From Burkholderiales bacterium (GTDB lineage: Bacteria; Pseudomonadota; Gammaproteobacteria; Burkholderiales; Burkholderiaceae_C), in contig JANXTP010000037.1 in assembly GCA_025352345.1 (NCBI GenBank), positions 1 to 12,744 of the forward strand: 12,744 nucleotides of DNA, read 5' to 3'. The notes beneath the pieces are model-generated. The model ran no database searches. It was not told where the DNA came from and worked only from the letters and a program-made list of their open reading frames with translations. A program made the position numbers and the translations under genes. Below are positions 6,331 to 12,744 of the stretch, in pieces. How positions within the stretch are numbered: the first letter of the stretch is position 1; each line of letters begins with the position of its first letter.

Positions 6331-6549
6331 CGGCCGTCGGCTCTGGGGCCGAGGCGCGCCAAGCACGATCGCTGGACTTTCGTTATCGTGTACGGGTTGT
6401 TACTGAGTTTCGGCTCGCCGCAGCGGCCGTGGCGACCGCCTAAATCCTTGTTTTCCCCCCGCAGCGCCGTTCGGCACCGGGACGAAGCATTCCACCACCT
6501 CGATCCGCGTCGGGCCTGCGCCAGTCCGGTTCACTGACTGCCAGCGCCC

Positions 6550-7767
6550 ATGAACACGAACACCTCGCGCTTTCCCCTCGCCCTGGCCAGCGTTGCCGCG
6601 CTGCTGATGCTGTCGTTGGCCAGCGGCTGCTCGAAGCCCGGCCCGGCCGGTGGCCCGCCCGGTGCGCCACCGGTGTCGGTGGCCCCGGCGGTGCAGCGCA
6701 CCGTCACCGACATTGAGGAATTTACCGGTCGGCTCGAAGCGCCGCGCTCGGTCGAAGTGCGGCCGCGCATCGGCGGCACGATCGACAAGGTGCATTTCCG
6801 TGACGGCCAGCGCGTGGTGCAGGGCGCGATGCTGTTCACCATCGATCCGAAGCCGTTCCAGGCCGAGCTGTCGCGGGCGCAATCACAGCTGACGGCGGCC
6901 CGCTCACGGGCTGCGCTGGCCACCTCCGATCTGGCCCGCGCCAAGAAGCTGCTCGATTCGAAAGCGGTGTCGGCGCAGGAGTTCGACCAACTCACGTCGG
7001 GTGCTGCCACCAGCGGCGCCGACATCGCAGCCGCCGAGGCGGCAGTGCGCGTGGCCCAGCTGAATCTGGGCTACACCAGCGTGCGCGCGCCGATGGCCGG
7101 CCAGCTGTCGCGCGCCATCATCACCGAGGGCAACTTGGTCAACGACCAGAGCGTGCTGACCACGCTGGTCGCCACCGAGAAGGTCTATGCCTACTTCGAC
7201 GGCAGCGAGCAGACCTTCCTGCGCTTGCGCAAGGGCGATCCCGGCCAGCGCCTGGTGCACATGGGCCTGGCCGACGAACCCGGCTTTCCGCACGAAGGGA
7301 AGGTCGATTTCATCGACAACCAGCTGAACCCGCAGACCGGCTCGATCCGCATGCGTGCGGTGTTCGACAATCCGAAGGGTGAGTTCACGCCGGGTCTGTT
7401 CACCCGCATCCAGCTGGCGGGCGGCGCGGCCTACCCGGCGGTGCTGACACCGGAACGCGCGATCAGCACCGACCAGAGCAAGAAGCTGGTGTTTGTGATC
7501 GGCGAGGGCAATCTGGCGCAGCCCCGCGAAGTGCACCTGGGCACATTGATCGACGGCATGCGCGTGGTCAGCTCGGGCCTGAAGGCCGGGGACCTGGTGG
7601 TCGTCGATGGCCTGCAGCGGGTGCGCCCGGGCGCGCCAGTGCAGCCGATCAAGGTGGAGACCGACGAGCGTGGCATGCCGATTCCGACGCCACCGGCCGG
7701 CGGCCCTCCGGGCACGGCGCCTGCGGCCCCGGCCGCATCGGCGCCGGCCTCAGCGGCCAAGCCTTGA
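6550..7767 (+). CDS. RND efflux periplasmic adaptor lipoprotein (MexE/AcrA family)
   Basis: This is the membrane-fusion subunit of a tripartite multidrug efflux pump, linking the inner-membrane transporter to the outer-membrane channel. It has 405 residues. Residues 1-26 form a lipoprotein signal peptide ending LASG, with the lipid-anchored cysteine at C27. A Gly/Pro-rich linker (about 28-43) follows. The split lipoyl domain shows VEVRPRIGGTIDKVHFRDGQ and then LGYTSVRAPMAGQLS, flanking an alpha-hairpin rich in Ala/Gln/Arg (about 100-165). The beta-barrel and membrane-proximal domains fill the rest, and the protein ends with a Pro/Ala-rich tail (about 378-405). No Shine-Dalgarno sequence precedes the ATG, but the complete signal peptide supports this start. 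The transporter gene begins 25 bases after the stop. The 219-base gap upstream should hold the operon promoter, but I could not identify convincing hexamers there. Confidence 0.94.
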   Translation: MNTNTSRFPLALASVAALLMLSLASGCSKPGPAGGPPGAPPVSVAPAVQRTVTDIEEFTGRLEAPRSVEVRPRIGGTIDKVHFRDGQRVVQGAMLFTIDPKPFQAELSRAQSQLTAARSRAALATSDLARAKKLLDSKAVSAQEFDQLTSGAATSGADIAAAEAAVRVAQLNLGYTSVRAPMAGQLSRAIITEGNLVNDQSVLTTLVATEKVYAYFDGSEQTFLRLRKGDPGQRLVHMGLADEPGFPHEGKVDFIDNQLNPQTGSIRMRAVFDNPKGEFTPGLFTRIQLAGGAAYPAVLTPERAISTDQSKKLVFVIGEGNLAQPREVHLGTLIDGMRVVSSGLKAGDLVVVDGLQRVRPGAPVQPIKVETDERGMPIPTPPAGGPPGTAPAAPAASAPASAAKP

Positions 7768-7792
7768 ACCGCCGGGTGAACGGAAGCCACGC

Positions 7793-10700
7793 ATGAACAT
7801 CTCCCGCTTCTTCATCGACCGACCGATCTTCGCGGCGGTGCTGTCGGTCGTCATCACGCTGGTCGGCGCGATCGCGATCTTCACGCTGCCGATTTCCGAA
7901 TACCCCGAGGTCACGCCGCCGCAGGTGGTGGTGCGCGCCCAGTTCCCTGGCGCGAATGCGCGGGTGATCGCCGAAACGGTCGCCACGCCGCTGGAGGAGC
8001 AGCTCAACGGCGTCGAAGGCCTGCTCTACATGAACAGCCTCGCCACCGCCGACGGCGCGATGACGCTGACCATCAGCTTCAAGATCGGCACCAACCCCGA
8101 AGTGGCTGAAACCGCGGTGCAGAACCGCGTGCAGCGCGCATTGCCGCGTCTGCCGGAGATCGTGCGCCAGGTCGGCGTGACGACCGAGAAAAGCTCGCCG
8201 AACCTGACCATGGTCGTGCACATGGTGTCGCCGGACAACCGCTACGACGCGCTGTACCTGCGCAACTACGCGGCACTGAATGTGCGTGACCAGCTGCTGC
8301 GCATCCCCGGCATGGGCTCGGTGCAGACCTTCGGCTCGGGCGATTACGCGATGCGCATCTGGCTCGACCCGCAGAAGCTCGCAGCGCGCAACCTGACCTC
8401 GGGCGACGTGGTCGCCGCTTTGCGCGAGCAGAACGCGCAGGTCGCTGCCGGCGTGGTCGGCGCGACACCGGCGCCCGCTGGGACGGAATTCCAGCTGGCG
8501 ATCAACACCCAGGGGCGGTTGGTCACCGAGCAACAGTTCGCCGAGGTCATCGTCAAGGCCGACACCACCGACCGCTCCGTGATCCGCATCAAGGACCTGG
8601 GCCGCGTCGAGATGGGCCCGAACACCTATGCGCTGGGCTCGCTGCTCAACAACAAGGAAGCGGCCGCGCTGGCGATCTTCCAGGCGCCGAATTCGAACGC
8701 ACTGCAGCTGTCGTCCAATGTGCGCGAGACGATGGAGCGGCTGAAGGCCGACTTCCCTGAAGGCGTCGGCTACTCGATCGTCTATGACCCGACGCGCTTC
8801 GTGCAGACCTCGATCGAGAAGGTGATCCACACGCTGCTCGAAGCGATCGCACTGGTTGTCATCGTGGTCGTGATCTTCCTGCAGACCTGGCGGGCGTCGC
8901 TGATCCCGCTGCTGGCGGTGCCGGTGTCCATCGTCGGCACCTTTGCAGTGCTGCTGCTGTTGGGATTCTCGATCAACACGCTGACGCTGTTTGGCCTGGT
9001 GCTGGCGATCGGCATCGTGGTCGACGACGCGATCGTCGTGGTGGAAAACGTCGAGCGCAACATCGAGGCCGGCCTCAGCCCGCACGACGCCAGCGTGAAG
9101 GCCATGCAGGAGGTGTCGGGCCCGATCATCGCGATCGGCCTGGTGCTGTGCGCGGTGTTCGTGCCGCTGGCTTTCGTCAGCGGGCTGACCGGCCAGTTCT
9201 ACAAGCAGTTCGCGGTCACGATCGCGATCTCCACCGTGATCTCGGCGTTCAATTCGCTGACGCTGTCACCGGCCCTCAGCGCCATCCTGCTGCAGCCGCA
9301 CGACGCGCCGAAGGACCGGCTGACGCGGATCATCGACAGCGTCTTCGGCCGCTTCTTTGCCTGGTTCAACCGCTTCTTCAACCGCAACGCCGGCCGCTAC
9401 AGCGGCATGGTCACCAATACCGTCGTCAAGCGCAAATCGATCGCGCTGGTGATCTATGCGGCGCTGCTCGGCATGACCGTGTTCATGTTCACCCAGGTGC
9501 CACCGGGCTTCGTGCCGCAGCAGGACAAGCAGTACCTGATCGGCATCGCGCAGTTGCCCGACGGCGCCAGCCTGGAGCGCACGACCAAGGTCATCCGCCA
9601 GATGAGCGACATCGCGCTGTCGATTCCCGGTGTGCGCGACTCGGTGGCCTTCCCCGGCTTGAGCATCAACGGCTTCACCGCGGCGTCGAACTCGGGCATC
9701 GTGTTCTTCGGCCTCGACGAGTTCGAGAACCGCACCTCGGCGCAGACCAGCGCCAAGGCCATCGTCGGGCAGGTGAACCAGAAGCTGGGCGCGATCCAGG
9801 GCGCTTTCCTGTTCGTACTGAACCCGCCGCCGGTCAGCGGGCTGGGCAATGCCGGCGGCTTCAAGCTGCAGCTGCAGGACCGCGAAGGCGCCGGCGAGGC
9901 CGCACTGAACGGTGTCGTGCATCAGCTGATGGGGCGCATCTACGGCAACCCCAACAGCAGCATCACGCAGGCCTTCAGCAACTACCAGATCAACGTGCCG
10001 CAGCTGTTCGCCAACGTGGACCGCACCAAGGCCAAGCAGATGGGTGTCAACCTGAATGACATCTACGACACGATGCAGACCTACCTCGGGTCGCTGTACG
10101 TCAACGACTTCAACCGCTTCGGCAAGACCTACCAGGTCATCGTCCAGGCCGACGCGAACTACCGTGCGAAGGCCGAGGACATCGGCAATCTGAAGATCAG
10201 AAACAGCGCGGGCGCGATGGTGCCGCTGGGCGCGGTGATGACGGTTGAGCCCACTTTCGGGCCGGCGGCGGTGGGCCGCTACAACAGCCTGTACACCGCC
10301 GACTTCAACGGCGCGCCCAAGCCCGGCTTCAGCTCGGGCGAGGCTCAGGCCGAGATGGAGAAGATCCTGACGGAGACGCTGCCGCGCGGCATGGGCTACG
10401 AATGGACCGAACTGGTTTACCAGGAAAAAATCGCCGGCAACACGATGGTCTACATCTTCCCGCTGTGCGTGCTGCTGGTGTTCCTGGTGCTGGCCGCCAC
10501 CTACGAAAGCTGGACGCTGCCGCTGGCGATCATCCTGATCGTGCCGATGTGCATCCTGAGCGCGATCACCGGCGTGTGGCTCAGCGAGTTCTTCGGGCAG
10601 CCGGCCGACAACAACATCTTCACGCAGATCGCGTTCGTGGTGCTGGTCGGGCTGGCGTGCAAGAACGCGATCCTGATCGTCGAGTTCGCGCGTGAGCTGG

Positions 10701-11038
10701 AGCTGCAGGGCCGCACGCCGGTGCAGGCGGTGGTCGAGTCGTGCCGGCTGCGGCTGCGCCCGATCCTGATGACCTCGATCGCCTTCATCGCGGGCGTCGT
10801 GCCGCTGGTGCTGTCCAGTGGCGCGGGCGCCGAGATGCGGCAGGCCATGGGCATCGCGGTGATGAGCGGCATGATGGGTGTCACTGTGTTCGGTCTGGTG
10901 CTGACGCCGGTTTTCTACACGGTGCTGCGCAAGCTGTCGCCGGCCAAGCTGCACCACGCCGGTCGCACGCCGACACCCCCGTCGTCCGCCCCACCGCCGG
11001 CCCTGCCCGCGGGTGCCACCGGAGACAGCCATGCGTGA
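7793..11038 (+). CDS. RND multidrug efflux transporter, MexF/OqxB clade (HAE1)
   Basis: This is a proton-driven inner-membrane transporter that exports hydrophobic and amphiphilic compounds, working as a trimer. Its 1081 residues are slightly longer than typical (about 1050-1060), the excess being a proline-rich cytoplasmic tail (about the last 30 residues). It begins MNISRFFIDRPIFAAVLSVV, the usual first membrane helix. The proton relay is present: D411 and D412 in GIVVDDAIVVVENVERN, and K957 in GLACKNAILIVEFARE. The wording AVTIAISTVISAFNSLTLSP, FPGLSINGF and YLGSLYVNDFNRFGKTYQV agrees closely with remembered MexF/OqxB sequences rather than AcrB/MexB. The start at 7793 has GGAAG at 7782-7786, six bases upstream; in-frame codons further upstream overlap the adaptor gene. 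Its end overlaps the outer-membrane factor gene by eight bases. The substrate range cannot be read from sequence; chloramphenicol and quinolones are typical of the clade. Confidence 0.95.
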   Translation: MNISRFFIDRPIFAAVLSVVITLVGAIAIFTLPISEYPEVTPPQVVVRAQFPGANARVIAETVATPLEEQLNGVEGLLYMNSLATADGAMTLTISFKIGTNPEVAETAVQNRVQRALPRLPEIVRQVGVTTEKSSPNLTMVVHMVSPDNRYDALYLRNYAALNVRDQLLRIPGMGSVQTFGSGDYAMRIWLDPQKLAARNLTSGDVVAALREQNAQVAAGVVGATPAPAGTEFQLAINTQGRLVTEQQFAEVIVKADTTDRSVIRIKDLGRVEMGPNTYALGSLLNNKEAAALAIFQAPNSNALQLSSNVRETMERLKADFPEGVGYSIVYDPTRFVQTSIEKVIHTLLEAIALVVIVVVIFLQTWRASLIPLLAVPVSIVGTFAVLLLLGFSINTLTLFGLVLAIGIVVDDAIVVVENVERNIEAGLSPHDASVKAMQEVSGPIIAIGLVLCAVFVPLAFVSGLTGQFYKQFAVTIAISTVISAFNSLTLSPALSAILLQPHDAPKDRLTRIIDSVFGRFFAWFNRFFNRNAGRYSGMVTNTVVKRKSIALVIYAALLGMTVFMFTQVPPGFVPQQDKQYLIGIAQLPDGASLERTTKVIRQMSDIALSIPGVRDSVAFPGLSINGFTAASNSGIVFFGLDEFENRTSAQTSAKAIVGQVNQKLGAIQGAFLFVLNPPPVSGLGNAGGFKLQLQDREGAGEAALNGVVHQLMGRIYGNPNSSITQAFSNYQINVPQLFANVDRTKAKQMGVNLNDIYDTMQTYLGSLYVNDFNRFGKTYQVIVQADANYRAKAEDIGNLKIRNSAGAMVPLGAVMTVEPTFGPAAVGRYNSLYTADFNGAPKPGFSSGEAQAEMEKILTETLPRGMGYEWTELVYQEKIAGNTMVYIFPLCVLLVFLVLAATYESWTLPLAIILIVPMCILSAITGVWLSEFFGQPADNNIFTQIAFVVLVGLACKNAILIVEFARELELQGRTPVQAVVESCRLRLRPILMTSIAFIAGVVPLVLSSGAGAEMRQAMGIAVMSGMMGVTVFGLVLTPVFYTVLRKLSPAKLHHAGRTPTPPSSAPPPALPAGATGDSHA

Positions 11039-12527
11039 TCCCGCTTTCAAGCTGCTGCCCTGTGCGCAGGCCTGCGCTGCGCTGTCGCTCGCAATGCTCG
11101 CCTCCGGCTGCGCCTGGGTCGGACACGATTACCAGATGCCGCCTGCCAAGCTGGACGCCGGCTTCATCGGCGCTGGTGTCGCCAAGGTCAACAGCGAACT
11201 GGTCGCCGCCGACATCGCGGCGTTCTGGCGCGGCTTCAACGATGCCGAGCTGAGCGCGCTGGTCGAGCGGGCCTTGCAGGCCAATGGAGACGTGCGCATC
11301 GCCCAGGCGCGGCTGCAGGAATCACGAGCCAACCGCAGCGAAATCGACACCCAGACCTTGCCCAGCATCAGCCTCGATGCCAACGCCAAGCGCTCGGTGT
11401 CGCCACCGTCGTCGATCTTCCAGTCGACGCGCAGCCAGCGCACCGGCGCGAATTTCGATGCCAGCTTCGTCGCGAACTGGGAGCTGGATTTCTTCGGCGT
11501 CGAGCGGCGCGCCAAGGAATCAGCCAACGCATTGGTCGGCGTCAGCCTGGCGAGTCTGGGTGCGGCGCAGACCAGCGTCGCGGCCGAAGTCGCGCGCAAC
11601 TACCTGGAGGTGCGCGGACTGCAACTGCGCTACGACGTCACGCAGGCATCGCTTGCCAACCAGCGCGAGTCGCTGACCATCGCGCAGGCCCGTGTCGATG
11701 CCGGCCGCGGCACGCAGCTCGACCTGGAGCGCGCGCTGAGCCTCACCGCCAGCACCGAAGCCGCGCTGCCGAGCCTGCAGGCCGCGATCGACCTCGGCAT
11801 CTACCGCCTCGCGACGTTGACCGCTCAGCCACCAGCAGAATTGCATGCGCGGCTGGCCACACCAGCGCCGCTGCCCGGCCTGCCGGTCACCGACCTCGCG
11901 ACCCTGCCCGTCGGCACGCCGCAGCAATGGATGGCAAGGCGCCCCGACGTCGCTGCGGCCGAGCGGCAGTTGGCCTCGGCCACGGCAGAGATCGGCGTGA
12001 CCGAGGGCGACCTGTACCCGAGCATCAGCGTCAGTGGATTGCTGGGCCTGGCCTCGACGAAATTCGTCAACCTGACCGACAGCCAGTCACGTCGTTACTC
12101 GATCGGCGCCGGCATCTCGTGGACGCTGCTGGACTTCGGCCGCGTCCGCGCCCGCATCAATGCCAGCGAGGCGCGCACGCTGCAGGCGCTGGCCACCTAC
12201 GAGCAGACGCTGGCCACCGCACTCGAAGAAACGGAAGGCTCGTTCGCCCAGTTCAGCCGCAATGCGCAACGCCGCGAGAGCCTGGCGCGCGCCGAGCGCA
12301 GTGCCTCTGAAGCTTCACGGCTGGCGCGGCTGCGCTACGAGGCCGGTGTCACCGACTTCCTGGCGGTGCTCGACGCCGACCGCGAACTGCTGGCAGCGCG
12401 CGATGCGCTGGCACAGGCTGATACCGCGAATGCGACTTCGCTGGTGGCGGTGTACCGGGCCCTCGGTGGTGGCTGGGTGGTGCCGGCGCCGGCCACGGCG
12501 AGCGTGGCCGCTGACGCAGGACGCTGA
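11031..12527 (+). CDS. RND efflux outer-membrane factor lipoprotein (NodT/OprM family)
   Basis: This is the outer-membrane channel of the tripartite pump, a TolC-like trimer with a beta-barrel in the outer membrane and a long periplasmic alpha-barrel. It has 498 residues. The signal peptide ends LASG, with the lipidated cysteine at C27 followed by WVGHDYQMP, the family's usual start of the mature protein. Two outer-membrane-efflux repeats are visible: the first with ADIAAFWRGFNDAELSALV, helices rich in Ala/Gln/Arg and VAANWELDFFG-like text (seen as VANWELDFFG), the second with ARRPDVAAAERQLASATAEIG, YPSISVSG, WTLLDFGRVRARI and AGVTDFLAVLDADREL. GGAG at 11021-11024 lies six bases before the ATG, and the eight-base overlap with the transporter gene implies translational coupling. 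An OprN-like role is inferred from the partner genes. Confidence 0.94.
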   Translation: MRDPAFKLLPCAQACAALSLAMLASGCAWVGHDYQMPPAKLDAGFIGAGVAKVNSELVAADIAAFWRGFNDAELSALVERALQANGDVRIAQARLQESRANRSEIDTQTLPSISLDANAKRSVSPPSSIFQSTRSQRTGANFDASFVANWELDFFGVERRAKESANALVGVSLASLGAAQTSVAAEVARNYLEVRGLQLRYDVTQASLANQRESLTIAQARVDAGRGTQLDLERALSLTASTEAALPSLQAAIDLGIYRLATLTAQPPAELHARLATPAPLPGLPVTDLATLPVGTPQQWMARRPDVAAAERQLASATAEIGVTEGDLYPSISVSGLLGLASTKFVNLTDSQSRRYSIGAGISWTLLDFGRVRARINASEARTLQALATYEQTLATALEETEGSFAQFSRNAQRRESLARAERSASEASRLARLRYEAGVTDFLAVLDADRELLAARDALAQADTANATSLVAVYRALGGGWVVPAPATASVAADAGR

Positions 12528-12744
12528 GTTTCTTCTGCGAAGAGCTTGAGCCCTGCGGGGACCGCGCCGGGTCTCGGCCCGGCTGCCGAGTAACTTTCAT
12601 TTACGGGCCCAAATGAAAGTCACCAAAGCAAAGGGCCTCAACACCAGCCCATTTGATCGGCTCGCTTCGGCTGGCCGCCCACTTCAACGGCTCTGGCCCG
12701 AGAACACTCTCCGAACTACTTCAGCGGTTACCTCGCTCAGGTTC
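12528..12744. repeat. Non-coding, hairpin-rich DNA resembling a dispersed intergenic repeat
   Basis: No credible gene is present in these last 217 bases. The central feature is a perfect ten-base inverted repeat, ACTTTCATTT (12593-12602) and AAATGAAAGT (12611-12620), with loop ACGGGCCC, followed directly by CACCAAAGCAAAGGGCC. This pattern of an ACTTTC stem, loop, GAAAGT stem and then CAAAG-like sequence recalls intergenic repeats I remember from high-GC beta- and gammaproteobacterial genomes, which often follow genes and are sometimes mis-annotated as small proteins. The rest (12640-12744) is compositionally similar, with several CGGCT and GGCTCGCTTCGGCTGGCC runs that can pair. Repeat status is inferred from resemblance only, as a second copy is not in the window. 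The element may continue beyond the right edge. Confidence 0.45.
12566..12583 (+). other. GC-rich hairpin after the efflux operon
   Basis: GCCGGG (12566-12571) and CCCGGC (12578-12583) form a six-base-pair stem with loop TCTCGG, about 40 bases after the last efflux stop codon. It lacks a T tract, so it is a weak terminator candidate at best and may be part of the repeat-like DNA that follows. Confidence 0.3.

Noticed and set aside
6331..6549. Promoter for the efflux operon
   Set aside because: Candidate hexamers such as TGGACT (6373) and TATCGT (6384) are not paired at acceptable spacing, so no site is claimed, although one is expected somewhere in this gap.
7649..11050. Very long minus-strand open frames across the transporter gene (for example 9266-11050 and 7649-9085)
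   Set aside because: They are rich in Arg, His, Gln and Asp without any recognisable domain and lie opposite a certain RND gene. High-GC codon bias commonly keeps the antisense frame open.

Overview
The window comes from a high-GC (roughly 65-70% in most genes) proteobacterial chromosome. The TrmB protein (for example the stretches around FFPDPWHK and LAPGGYLHCATDW) and the MexF/OqxB-type pump read most like betaproteobacterial, probably Burkholderiales, proteins. This placement rests on remembered family sequences, and a gammaproteobacterium such as a xanthomonad cannot be excluded. Coding density is high and no stretch over 300 bases lacks a gene.

Layout. (1) 1-544, minus strand: a type II toxin-antitoxin pair, with a Phd/YefM-type antitoxin overlapping a PIN-domain (VapC-like) toxin that runs off the left edge. 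A long inverted repeat upstream of the antitoxin looks like its operator. (2) 638-3052, plus strand: succinate-semialdehyde dehydrogenase (gabD), then an LpxO-like Fe(II)/2-oxoglutarate hydroxylase 18 bases downstream. (3) 3112-4592: a divergent pair, a minus-strand protein with a degenerate GGDEF domain but an intact c-di-GMP inhibitory-site motif, and a plus-strand single-domain MEKHLA (PAS-like) protein, with a small dyad between them. (4) 4695-5417: an orphan class I SAM methyltransferase of visibly lower GC. (5) 5469-6330: tRNA-Gly(CCC), a strong intrinsic terminator and trmB starting about 22 bases after it. (6) 6550-12527: a complete three-gene RND efflux operon (lipoprotein adaptor, MexF/OqxB-clade transporter, NodT-family outer-membrane factor) with short gaps or overlaps. 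(7) 12528-12744: non-coding, hairpin-rich DNA that resembles a dispersed intergenic repeat.

The efflux genes form one tripartite machine spanning both membranes. The tRNA and trmB are linked by position and perhaps by read-through transcription. The other genes look like independent housekeeping or accessory units. I see no phage, insertion sequence, CRISPR array or clearly new multi-gene system. The most unusual items are the catalytically degenerate GGDEF protein paired with a MEKHLA protein, and the low-GC methyltransferase beside a tRNA gene.
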